A stretch of DNA of 64,000 bases from assembly GCA_021733665.1 (NCBI GenBank), contig JAHREI010000009.1, positions 1 through 64,000 on the forward strand, written 5' to 3'. The notes below the pieces were generated by a model. That model saw only the letters and a list, made by a program, of their open reading frames with translations. It did not search any database and was not told the DNA's origin. Shown here one piece after another: positions 15,781 to 24,607 of the stretch (position 1 is its first letter; each line of letters begins with the position of its first letter). The position numbers and the translations under genes are program-made. This DNA is from Bacillus subtilis. GTDB lineage: Bacteria > Pseudomonadota > Alphaproteobacteria > Rhizobiales > Rhizobiaceae.

Positions 15781-16683
15781 GTGTCAGACACTGCAATCAC
15801 TGCCAATTGGGAAGATCTGATTCGCTTTTACGCGGAATCCGGAGTGGATTCTGCGTTGAATGACGCGCCGGTTGACCGTTTTGCAGAAGCAGCAGCTCTT
15901 GCGGCTGCACAGCCAAAACGTGCTGCACAACCTGACAATACAATACGCAACAATGCAGCGGCATCAGCCGGCAATGCGCAACAGGCACCGCGGCAGAACC
16001 TCACCTCACCGGCAAGTCAGCAACAAAGAGCGCAGCAAGCTCCGGCTCCGGCACAGGCCTCTATTGCACCGGAAGTCCTGCTGGAAGAAGCCCGCAAGCT
16101 CGCCGGTAGTGCAGACAGTCTCAATATGCTGCAACAGGCGATGGCAGGCTTTGATGGCTGCCGTCTGAAATTTACGGCGAAAAACATCTGCTTTGCCGAT
16201 GGCTCCGCGAATGCAGACCTGATGGTAATCGGCGATACACCGGGGCGCGACGATGATCTTGAAGGCATCCCCTTTTCCGGCCCTGCCGGTCATATGCTGG
16301 AACGTATTCTCGCAGCCATTAATCTGAAGCGTGATCAAGTCTATCTGGCCAATACTTTGCCGTGGCGCCCGCCGGGTAACCGCCCTGCAACGCCACTGGA
16401 ACTCGACCTCTGCCGTCCGTTCCTTGACCGTCAGATTGAGCTGGTTGCGCCAAAAGTAATTGTTGCGCTCGGCGACCCTGCAGCAAAGGCGCTGACAGGC
16501 TCTCGCGAGCCGATCTATAAATTGCGCGGCAACTGGCATAGTCTGACAACTGCCGGTGCGCAGACCGTCGCAATTATGCCAAGCCTGCATCCGGATTACC
16601 TGTTGCGCACACCGGCGCAAAAGCGCTTTGCATGGGAGGACTGGCTGATGGTCAAAATGCGTCTGGAAGGCATTGAAGCCTGA
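15781..16683 (+). CDS. Uracil-DNA glycosylase, family 4-like
   Basis: 300 residues from a GTG start. An Ala/Gln-rich N-terminal stretch (1-105) precedes the UDG fold. Motif 1 is GDTPGRDDD (about 150-158), followed by GIPFSGPAGHMLERIL. The uracil-pocket and DNA-intercalation motif is HPDYLLR (about 269). The family excises uracil from DNA. By alignment from memory, two of the four Fe-S ligand cysteines of family 4 appear replaced: the second Cys of C-x2-C is Lys in GCRLK, and the KCRPP Cys is Trp in LPWRPPGNR. The cluster may therefore be absent. A long low-complexity N-terminus is common in rhizobial members. Confidence 0.85.
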   Translation: MSDTAITANWEDLIRFYAESGVDSALNDAPVDRFAEAAALAAAQPKRAAQPDNTIRNNAAASAGNAQQAPRQNLTSPASQQQRAQQAPAPAQASIAPEVLLEEARKLAGSADSLNMLQQAMAGFDGCRLKFTAKNICFADGSANADLMVIGDTPGRDDDLEGIPFSGPAGHMLERILAAINLKRDQVYLANTLPWRPPGNRPATPLELDLCRPFLDRQIELVAPKVIVALGDPAAKALTGSREPIYKLRGNWHSLTTAGAQTVAIMPSLHPDYLLRTPAQKRFAWEDWLMVKMRLEGIEA

Positions 16684-16718
16684 TATTCGATTTAGAGCGT
16701 AAAATACGACATAAATAT

Positions 16719-16742
16719 CCGTGAAGAGAGAATTCTTCACGG
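16719..16742. terminator. Perfect hairpin after the UDG gene
   Basis: CCGTGAAGA and TCTTCACGG flank a 6-nt loop. No T-run follows on either strand, so it may be a processing signal or a repeat rather than a terminator. Confidence 0.3.
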
Positions 16743-16846
16743 CTCGGAAATGCCAATATCCCTGCATTGATTTCACAATACAGTCCTGCTGAATGTGTTC
16801 TCTTTTACGGCTCTCTGCCGTTTAAGGTTTAAGTCCGGATAAAGTC

Positions 16847-18112
16847 ATGCCTGCACAGTTGTTGCCGATTACAGCGCTTCTTTTCAGTACGCTTCTGATG
16901 CTGATGGCCGGTGGCCTTGCAGGTCTGTTGCTGCCAATCCGTGCGGGTCTCGAAGGCTGGTCTACCATCACTATTGGCTGGATGGGAACCTTCTATTCCC
17001 TCGCCTTCACGGCCGGATGCTTGATCGTGCCGATCTTCGTGCGCAATGTCGGCCATGTGCGCGTCTTTACTGTGCTGCTGACTATTCTTGGTATGTCGCT
17101 GCTGCTGCACTCGCTGATCATCGACCCGATTGCATGGATGGCCTTCCGTGCGTTGGCAGGCTTTTCGCTCGCCGGTGGTTATATGGTGGTGGAGAGCTGG
17201 CTGAATGAGCGCGTCAACAATGACAGCCGCGGCATGATCTTTTCGGTCTATATGATAACCACCATGATCGGCACAATGTCCGGTCAGTATATTCTGCCTT
17301 TCGGTGATCCCTCAACGCAGACCCTGTTTATCATCTGCACCCTGATTTACAGTTTTGCTCTTATCCCTACGGCCTTGTCGCGTGCGGAATCTCCAAAGCC
17401 GCTGACACAGGTGTCGCTGGATATTCGCGGCCTGTATAAGCGTTCTCCGGCCGCCGTCATCGGCTCACTGATATCCGGTATTATTGCCGGTTCGTGGAAT
17501 ATTCTCGCACCGATCTATGGACAGAAAAACGGGTTGGACAATCTGAGTATCGCAACCATGCTGGTCACAGCTGTGATTGGCGGGGCGATTTTCCAGTATC
17601 CGCTGGGGCGGTTTTCCGATTTCGCCGATCGCCGGTATGTCATGGTCTTCTGCGGTAGTGTCGGCGTTCTGCTGGCAATTATGCTGACTTTTGTGTCTCC
17701 GGCAGACGGCATCAGCGGTTATGCGGTTATCTTCTTGATGGGGGGCGTGCTGTTTCCGATTTACAGCCTCAATGTCGCGCATGCTAATGACTATGCGGAA
17801 GCCAATGAGTTTGTGAAAATCTCCGGCGGCCTGCTGATTGTCTATGGTATCGGCAATATGATCGGGCCGCAGATCGCAGCCCGTATGATGGAGAGTTTAG
17901 GTAAAACCGGTATGCCGGTGACACTGAGCATCTGCTTTGCTGCCTATGGCCTGCACGCACTCTGGCGCATAACCTTGCGGGAACGTCCGGCGATCAGTGA
18001 TCAGAAGACAGAGTTCAAATATCAGGCGACCAAGAACATCAACACGCCGGAAAGCTATCAGATGGATCCGCGCAGTGATGTGCCGGAAGAGGACGAGAAT
18101 GAGAAAAACTGA
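16847..18112 (+). CDS. Major facilitator superfamily transporter
   Basis: 421 residues with 12 predicted membrane helices and a charged, acidic C-terminal tail of about 45 residues. MFS features include the GRFSDFADRRYVM loop between helices 8 and 9 (the usual D-x2-GRR-like motif) and VVESWLNERVNNDSRG after helix 4. The latter two match the YcaD-like group. The substrate is unknown. It ends seven bases from the convergent DMT transporter gene, leaving almost no room for separate terminators. Confidence 0.85.
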   Translation: MPAQLLPITALLFSTLLMLMAGGLAGLLLPIRAGLEGWSTITIGWMGTFYSLAFTAGCLIVPIFVRNVGHVRVFTVLLTILGMSLLLHSLIIDPIAWMAFRALAGFSLAGGYMVVESWLNERVNNDSRGMIFSVYMITTMIGTMSGQYILPFGDPSTQTLFIICTLIYSFALIPTALSRAESPKPLTQVSLDIRGLYKRSPAAVIGSLISGIIAGSWNILAPIYGQKNGLDNLSIATMLVTAVIGGAIFQYPLGRFSDFADRRYVMVFCGSVGVLLAIMLTFVSPADGISGYAVIFLMGGVLFPIYSLNVAHANDYAEANEFVKISGGLLIVYGIGNMIGPQIAARMMESLGKTGMPVTLSICFAAYGLHALWRITLRERPAISDQKTEFKYQATKNINTPESYQMDPRSDVPEEDENEKN

Positions 18113-18119
18113 GGTTTTC

Positions 18120-19088
18120 TCAGCTCTTTCTCAGCTTTCTGCCGGATAATTTATGCTCGCGGAAAATGATGAAGATACCCGCACCAATCACAATCGAACT
18201 ACCGATCAGCATTTGAGCAGTCGGCACATCGCCAAAAACCACATAGCCGATGCCTAAGCCCAACAGCATTGATGTATATTCAAATGGTGCAATGGTCGAC
18301 ATTTCGGCGTGGCGATAACATTCTGTCAGAAAGATTTGAGCAATCCCACCTGCAAAACCGGCACCAATCAGCAATCCCAACTGCCACATCTGCGGCACAA
18401 CCCAGCCAAACGGCATGGTAAACAGCGCAATCACTGTCGAAGTCAGTGAGAAATAGATCACAATGGTTGCGGTGCGTTCATGTTTGACCAGTTTGCGCAC
18501 CAACATCATCGCAACGGCTGACGACAAAGCACCGATCAAAGCAAAAATCGCTCCGATCCCTTCTGCCTGACTCATCCCTCCACTTGAGAACATGCTTAGA
18601 CGCGGCCAGACGATAATCAGCACACCGGCAAAGCCGATCAGAACAGCAGACCAGCGATACAAGCGTACCTGCTCTTTCAGGAAAATCGCGCTCAACACCA
18701 CAATCATCAGCGGCGATGCGTAATTGATGGCAATGCTCTCCGGCAATGGCAGCAATGTCAGAGCGTAAAAACCGCTCAGCATCGACATTACCCCAACGAG
18801 GCCGCGCCAAATATGGCCGAAGATATCCGAGGTCACCATGACGCCCTGTAACTGATGCGTATAGGCTAAATAGATGACAACCGGAAAAATCGCGAAGAAC
18901 GAGCGGAAGAATACCAGCTCCCCTGCAGGTATGCCCTCTGCTGATTTCAGCAATGTCGACATCAATACGAAGACAAATACGGAGGTTACTTTGCAGGCAA
19001 TACCAAGCAGTGGCCGTGTTTCAGGCACAGTTTCTCCGGTAGCGGCGATAGAATCTGCCAGTGGCAGATGGCGCTCTGGGGCATTCAC
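18120..19088 (-). CDS. DMT-superfamily (EamA) transporter
   Basis: 322 residues with ten predicted helices in two EamA repeats (about 28-160 and 175-310). The repeats hold FFRSFFAIFPVV and FLTECYRHAEMSTIAPFEYTSML, typical of the RhtA/EamA group of metabolite exporters or carboxylate carriers. No substrate can be assigned. The N-terminal 25 residues are polar and cytoplasmic. It is divergent from pepN across a 196-base gap. Confidence 0.87.
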   Translation of the reverse strand: MNAPERHLPLADSIAATGETVPETRPLLGIACKVTSVFVFVLMSTLLKSAEGIPAGELVFFRSFFAIFPVVIYLAYTHQLQGVMVTSDIFGHIWRGLVGVMSMLSGFYALTLLPLPESIAINYASPLMIVVLSAIFLKEQVRLYRWSAVLIGFAGVLIIVWPRLSMFSSGGMSQAEGIGAIFALIGALSSAVAMMLVRKLVKHERTATIVIYFSLTSTVIALFTMPFGWVVPQMWQLGLLIGAGFAGGIAQIFLTECYRHAEMSTIAPFEYTSMLLGLGIGYVVFGDVPTAQMLIGSSIVIGAGIFIIFREHKLSGRKLRKS

Positions 19089-19284
19089 AGTGAAAATTCC
19101 TTAACTGCCGCTGAATTTTGTGCGGCAGACTCCCTCTTTTAATATTTACAGCATAGCTGAGTAGAGTGACTTTACCAGTGATATTTAAAAGGAAACCCAG
19201 CAAATTTCATAGGCCTGACGGTTTCACCTTACTCAGAAATGTCCTAACCTAACCATCATAATTTCAGTCAGTTCAGGAGCAGTT

Positions 19285-21924
19285 ATGCGTACCGATACAG
19301 GTCATGTCTTTCGCCTCGAAGATTACCGCCCAACAGATTATCTGATACGCAAAACCGAGCTGGATTTTCAGCTTGATCCGGAAAAGACACTTGTCACCGC
19401 TCGCCTGACGATCGAACGTCGCGACGGAGCCTCTCTCACTGCTCCAATGGTACTGGATGGCGATGAGCTGGAATTGATGAGCCTGCAAATCAATGGTCTG
19501 CCTGCCACAGATTATGTAGCAGATCCGGAACTACTAACCATAAGCTCTCTGCCGCAGCAAAGCCCGTTCACGATGGAAATTGTGACGCGGATTAATCCGA
19601 CAACCAACCGGCAATTGATGGGTCTTTATCGCTCCAGCAATGTCTATACGACGCAATGCGAGGCAGAAGGTTTTCGCCGTATAACCTATTTCCTTGACCG
19701 TCCGGATGTTCTCTCGGTCTATACCGTGCGTCTTGAAGCCGACAAACGGGCAGCTCCAATTTTGCTCTCCAACGGCAACCTGCAAGAGGCAGGCGAACTG
19801 GCGAACGGCCGCCATTATGCACTGTGGCATGACCCGCATCCCAAGCCGTCCTATCTGTTTGCCTTGGTTGCCGGTGATCTCGGCTCGATTAGTGATCAGT
19901 TCACTACCATGTCCGGCAAACAAGTCGCACTGAATATCTATGTCGAACATGGCAATGAAGCCCGTGCGACCTATGCAATGGATGCGCTGAAACGCTCCAT
20001 GCGTTGGGATGAAGAAGTCTATGGTCGCGAATATGATCTCGAGATTTTCAACATTGTTGCCGTATCTGATTTCAACATGGGCGCGATGGAGAATAAAGGG
20101 CTGAACATTTTTAATGACAAATATGTTCTTGCTGATCCGCAGACCGCGACCGACACCGACTATACCGGTATCGAGGCCGTGATCGCCCACGAATATTTCC
20201 ACAACTGGACAGGCAACCGCATCACCTGTCGTGACTGGTTCCAGCTCTGCCTGAAAGAAGGCCTGACCGTTTATCGCGACCATGAATTTTCCAGTGATAT
20301 GCGCTCCCGCGCAGTGAACCGTATTGATGAAGTGAAGGTTCTCAAGGCGCAGCAGTTTCCGGAAGACGGCGGGCCGCTGGCGCATCCGGTTCGCCCGAAG
20401 GAATATCGCGAGATCAATAATTTTTACACCGCAACCGTTTATGAAAAAGGCAGCGAACTGATCCGTATGCTGCGCACCATTATCGGTGATGAGCATTTCT
20501 ATAAAGGGCTGGCTCTCTATTTCATCCGTCATGACGGTGAAGCCGCAACCATTGAAGATTTCATCAAATGTTTTGAAGATGTCAGCGGTCAGTCTCTCGC
20601 ACATTTTGCCCTGTGGTATGATCAGGCAGGTACGCCTCTGGTCACAGTCACCAGTGATTATGACGCTGCGAGCCAAAGCCTGCGCCTGACGCTGGAGCAG
20701 AAAACCGAACCGACACCAGGTCAGTGCGAAAAGCAGCCAATGCATATTCCGGTCAAATTCGGGCTGATCGATGCTGATGGCAAAGATATTGCGATTTCAT
20801 CTTATGAAGGCACCGGTTTGCAGGGTGATGTCCTGCATCTGCGTGAGGCCTCACAAAGCTGGACATTCCGTAACATTGCAGAAAAGCCGGTCTTGTCAGT
20901 GCTGCGTGATTTCTCCGCACCGGTGCATGTCGCACAATCCTTAAGCCGCGACGAGCAATTGTTTCTTGCCCGCCATGACAGCGATGCCTTTGGCCGCTGG
21001 CAGGTTATTCATTCGCTGATGAGCAATGCGATTATAGCCAATGTCGAAAAGCTGCGCCTGCAACAGTCTGCCGTGTTTGATCCGGCTCTGGCCGAACTAC
21101 TGGCAGAGCTTGCTCAGGATGAAACTCTGGATCATGCCTTCCGCGCGCTCTGCCTGACCTTACCGGAAGAAGCGGACATTGCCCGTGACATCGGTGGCAA
21201 TATTGATCCCGACCTGATCCGCAGCAGCCGTGAGGCCTTGCTGTCGGCCATTGCTGCACATGGCGCAGCGACCTTTGCCAAGACCTATGACGGCTTGCAG
21301 GACGATGCACCATTCACACCGGATGCCGACAGTGCAGGCAAACGGGCACTCAAAGCTGTACTTCTGCAATATCTGGCGATTTCGGATAATGATCCGCAGC
21401 GGGTTTATGAGCAATTCACCACCGCTGATAATATGACCGACAAGCTCGCAGCACTGACACTGCTGGCGCATCGCTTTCATGCTCATGATTTCGCAAAGCG
21501 CGCTTTGGCGCAATTTGAGCAGGATTACAGCGCGGTGCCATTGGCGATGGATAAATGGTTCAGCGTACAGGCGCGCCGCCCTGCCCCTGATGCTCTGGAA
21601 GCGGTACAGAGCCTGATGCAACATCCTTTGTTCTCACTCGACAACCCGAACCGCGCCCGCTCTGTACTAGGTGCCTTTGCAGCCAGCAATCCGACCGGCT
21701 TCAACCGGCAGGATGGTCAGACCTACACCTTCTTCACGCAGCTCATTCTGACAATCGATCGCGAAAATCCTCAGCTGGCTTCGCGCCTTCTCACCACTCT
21801 GCGCTCATGGAAAACGCTGGAGCCGGTGCGTCGTGAATATCTGAAGTCAGCATTAGAGATGATTGCACAGGCTGAAAAACTCTCCGCAGATGTGCGTGAC
21901 ATCACCGAACGCATGCTTGCCTGA
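19285..21924 (+). CDS. pepN: Aminopeptidase N (M1 family)
   Basis: An 879-residue zinc aminopeptidase that removes N-terminal residues from peptides in the cytoplasm. The substrate-anchoring GAMEN is at 266-270 and the zinc site HEYFH at 302-306 with the distal Glu in CLKEG (about 325). The upstream TQCEAEGFRRITYFLDRPDV is typical of the E. coli PepN branch. The C-terminal helical DUF3458 domains are full length. GGAGCAG lies just upstream of the ATG. A GC-rich hairpin follows. Confidence 0.96.
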   Translation: MRTDTGHVFRLEDYRPTDYLIRKTELDFQLDPEKTLVTARLTIERRDGASLTAPMVLDGDELELMSLQINGLPATDYVADPELLTISSLPQQSPFTMEIVTRINPTTNRQLMGLYRSSNVYTTQCEAEGFRRITYFLDRPDVLSVYTVRLEADKRAAPILLSNGNLQEAGELANGRHYALWHDPHPKPSYLFALVAGDLGSISDQFTTMSGKQVALNIYVEHGNEARATYAMDALKRSMRWDEEVYGREYDLEIFNIVAVSDFNMGAMENKGLNIFNDKYVLADPQTATDTDYTGIEAVIAHEYFHNWTGNRITCRDWFQLCLKEGLTVYRDHEFSSDMRSRAVNRIDEVKVLKAQQFPEDGGPLAHPVRPKEYREINNFYTATVYEKGSELIRMLRTIIGDEHFYKGLALYFIRHDGEAATIEDFIKCFEDVSGQSLAHFALWYDQAGTPLVTVTSDYDAASQSLRLTLEQKTEPTPGQCEKQPMHIPVKFGLIDADGKDIAISSYEGTGLQGDVLHLREASQSWTFRNIAEKPVLSVLRDFSAPVHVAQSLSRDEQLFLARHDSDAFGRWQVIHSLMSNAIIANVEKLRLQQSAVFDPALAELLAELAQDETLDHAFRALCLTLPEEADIARDIGGNIDPDLIRSSREALLSAIAAHGAATFAKTYDGLQDDAPFTPDADSAGKRALKAVLLQYLAISDNDPQRVYEQFTTADNMTDKLAALTLLAHRFHAHDFAKRALAQFEQDYSAVPLAMDKWFSVQARRPAPDALEAVQSLMQHPLFSLDNPNRARSVLGAFAASNPTGFNRQDGQTYTFFTQLILTIDRENPQLASRLLTTLRSWKTLEPVRREYLKSALEMIAQAEKLSADVRDITERMLA

Positions 21925-21930
21925 CCAAAT

Positions 21931-21974
21931 GCGGGGGCGGGAAAGCACATCTTGCTTTTTCGTCCCCTGCTTTA
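21931..21974 (+). terminator. Probable terminator of pepN
   Basis: GCGGGGGCGGGAAAGCA and TGCTTTTTCGTCCCCTGC form a long imperfect stem with a 5-nt loop, followed by TTTAAAAAG. It begins seven bases after the pepN stop. Confidence 0.55.
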
Positions 21975-22225
21975 AAAAGAACATAATGTTTTACAACAAA
22001 TAAGCACTGCACCGCATATTGCTGAATCAAATCAGAATCATGCGCACCCAATTAAAGTGTCTCTTTCTGAAAACTGATCGAATCACCTTCGAATCGGCAG
22101 AGGTTTTTTATTAATTATTAATTAAAAGCACTGGACACAGCGAATCACATTTGATTCATTAGGGTTATTCGGATTTCTCACCCCGAATCACTTCAAAAAG
22201 CAAACATTCAGATGAGGGCCACGGG
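21975..22225. other. Leader and promoter region of the PleC-like kinase gene
   Basis: Remainder of the 300-base gap after pepN. It is AT-rich and holds the CtrA-type box at 22111-22125 and two GATTCATT/GAATCACTT-like half-sites. No ORF is credible. Confidence 0.5.
22111..22125 (+). promoter_or_regulatory. CtrA-type box upstream of pleC
   Basis: TTAA (22111-22114), seven bases, TTAA (22122-22125) is the full CtrA binding consensus TTAA-N7-TTAA of alphaproteobacteria. It lies 100 bases before the start of a cell-cycle kinase gene. The local AT-richness makes a chance match possible. Confidence 0.45.
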
Positions 22226-24604
22226 ATGGCAAATACCGACGCGCATCGCGCGCCGAATGGTGTCCGTTACACTTCAGAAAGACGTCCGAAGCGCTTCAAG
22301 CTTTCCGGCTATGTCTATCTGTTGTCGGGCCCTGCCTATCGTAAACTGCTCTCCCTCGAGCCGGTGCTGCGTCGCATCGTGCCGGTTTTGATTATTGCAT
22401 TTCTGGTTATTCTGGCCGGAGCGCGGATGATGTCGCTGCTCAGCCAGCGTGAAGAGATTGAAAGTGATGCCCGTCACGAAATGGCGTTGACGGCTGCCCA
22501 TGTAGCCACAAAATTGCAGAAGCAGATGGAAGCCACTCCGCCTGCTGATAATTCCGGTGATTATAGCGCCGTGCAGGATTTGCTGGTTGAGTTGCGCTCG
22601 CAAGGTCTGATCAGCTCCGACCTTGAGCTTGCCATTCTCGATGAAAACTCAAAAATCATTGCCGCTCTGAGCAGCCGTCAGCTGCTCGGCATTCAGGCTG
22701 AATCGCTTTTCTCCGATGCACATCCATTGCTGATGTTTGGCGGCCGCGCCGGTGTCCAACCGGTAAAGTACCGCAATGAAGCGGCTTTTGCTGCGGCTGA
22801 AAAAGTTGAACCACAAAATATACAGGCAGCAACTGCTGGCATCCTGTCTGTCGTCGCGTTCAATACGGAAAAAGCAATTTTCAAAGACTGGCGACAGGTG
22901 CTCTCGCTCAACATTACCTTATTCGCCGCCACTGCCGGTGTCCTGCTGGCTATTCTTTATGCTTATTTCTCTCAGGCAGCGCGTGCCCGCGATGCCGATG
23001 ATTTCTCCCATCAAATCCAGAAGCGGATTGATCTGGCGCTCGCCCGTGGCCGCTGTGGTCTCTGGGATTGGGATATGGCACGTGGTCGTATGTTCTGGTC
23101 GCGCTCGATGTATGAGATGCTCGGCTATGAAGCTGTCGACAGCGTTCTGTCATTCGGTGATGTTGCAGCCATCGTTAATCCGGTTGACGGCGATCTCTAT
23201 GAAATCGCCACACAGGTCATGTCCGGTGAATTACGTCAGGTCGATAAAGTTCTGCGTATGCGCCACGCCGAAGGCTATTGGGTCTGGATGCGCGTTCGTG
23301 CAGAAATCGCGAATGAAGGCGATGTCCATCTGGTTGGGATTGCCTTTGACGTCAGCGAACAACACCGCTTTGCACAGGCGACTGCCGAAGCTGATCTGCG
23401 TATCCGTGAAGCAATTGAAAGCATTTCTGAAGCATTCGTTCTCTGGGATGCCGAGAGCCGTCTGGTGATGTCCAACGGCAAGTATAATGAATATGCAGGT
23501 CTGCCTGCCACAGCTTTGAAAGCCGGTGTAACGCGCGAAGATATTCAGCCGCTGCTGCGCCCTGCTGCTTTTGAGCGCCGTATGGCCAATGAAAATGACC
23601 GTAGCGGTGCGCAGACATTCGAGCGCCAGCTTGGTGACGGCCGCTGGCTGCAGGTCAACGAACGCCGCACGCAAGACGGCGGTCTGGTATCGGTCGGTAC
23701 CGACATTACCCAGCTCAAACTGCATCAGGAACGTCTGGTGGACAGCGAGCGTCGTTTGATGGCCACCATTCAGGACTTGAGCCTAGCGCGAAAAGCGGAG
23801 AAAGACCGCGTACGTGAACTGTCCGAACTAGCATCCAAATATGCGACGGAAAAGGAACGTGCGGAAAGTGCGAACCGCTCAAAGTCTGAATTCCTCGCGA
23901 ATATGTCCCATGAACTGCGCACGCCGCTCAATGCGATTATCGGTTTCTCCGAAATGATCTCAGCAGGTACATTCGGCCCGCTCGGCTCCGAGCGTTATGC
24001 GGAATATATTCACGACATTCATACCAGCGGCAATTATCTGCTCAATGTTATCAATGACATTCTTGATATGTCGAAGATTGAAGCCGGTCATTTCTCTCTG
24101 GATCGCGAAGATATTGATCTGTATCCGCTGATCGAAGAAACCGTGCGTGTGATCTCGCTGCAGGCAGAACAGAAACATATCTCGGTTGAAACCAGCATTG
24201 CCGACACGATCACTGCCAGCGCTGACCGCCGTGCGATCAAGCAGGTGCTGATTAACCTGCTGTCCAATGCGGTGAAATTTACCGGTGACGGCGGGAATAT
24301 TCTGGTGCGTGCGCGCAAAACCAATGGCGCATTGATCCTCACCATTAAAGATACCGGCTGCGGTATTCCGCGTGACGCACTGAAGAAACTCGGCCATCCG
24401 TTTGAACAGGTCGAAAACCAGTTCACCAAAACCCATACAGGTTCCGGTCTTGGCCTTGCGATCTCCCGCTCACTGGCAGAACTGCATAATGGTGCGCTAC
24501 GCATCTGCTCGACCGAAGGCGTTGGTACAATCGTCTCCGTGCGTATTCCGGATCGCAAAGCACCTGCGCTGACCGCCCCTATCAGCGATGATGTTGCAGC
24601 TTAA
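22226..24604 (+). CDS. pleC: PAS-domain sensor histidine kinase, PleC-like
   Basis: 792 residues. A basic cytoplasmic start leads to helix 1 (about 52-70), a periplasmic sensor region (70-225) and helix 2 (about 228-248). Two PAS domains follow (about 270-385 and 395-505). HisKA contains H562 in ANMSHELRTPLNAIIGFSE and is followed by FGPLG and DMSKIEAG, the signature of the PleC/DivJ/PdhS group that acts on DivK. HATPase_c motifs include DTGCGIP and GSGLGLAI. The place between pepN and glnE matches the pleC neighbourhood I recall from Sinorhizobium. No receiver domain is present. PleC is a bifunctional DivK/PleD kinase-phosphatase at the pole; that role here is inferred. Confidence 0.72.
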   Translation: MANTDAHRAPNGVRYTSERRPKRFKLSGYVYLLSGPAYRKLLSLEPVLRRIVPVLIIAFLVILAGARMMSLLSQREEIESDARHEMALTAAHVATKLQKQMEATPPADNSGDYSAVQDLLVELRSQGLISSDLELAILDENSKIIAALSSRQLLGIQAESLFSDAHPLLMFGGRAGVQPVKYRNEAAFAAAEKVEPQNIQAATAGILSVVAFNTEKAIFKDWRQVLSLNITLFAATAGVLLAILYAYFSQAARARDADDFSHQIQKRIDLALARGRCGLWDWDMARGRMFWSRSMYEMLGYEAVDSVLSFGDVAAIVNPVDGDLYEIATQVMSGELRQVDKVLRMRHAEGYWVWMRVRAEIANEGDVHLVGIAFDVSEQHRFAQATAEADLRIREAIESISEAFVLWDAESRLVMSNGKYNEYAGLPATALKAGVTREDIQPLLRPAAFERRMANENDRSGAQTFERQLGDGRWLQVNERRTQDGGLVSVGTDITQLKLHQERLVDSERRLMATIQDLSLARKAEKDRVRELSELASKYATEKERAESANRSKSEFLANMSHELRTPLNAIIGFSEMISAGTFGPLGSERYAEYIHDIHTSGNYLLNVINDILDMSKIEAGHFSLDREDIDLYPLIEETVRVISLQAEQKHISVETSIADTITASADRRAIKQVLINLLSNAVKFTGDGGNILVRARKTNGALILTIKDTGCGIPRDALKKLGHPFEQVENQFTKTHTGSGLGLAISRSLAELHNGALRICSTEGVGTIVSVRIPDRKAPALTAPISDDVAA

Positions 24605-24607
24605 TTT

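Noticed and set aside
19534-20745. A 403-codon antisense open frame inside pepN
   Set aside because: Same reasoning: it is the complement of the conserved M1 catalytic domain and has no likely start site.
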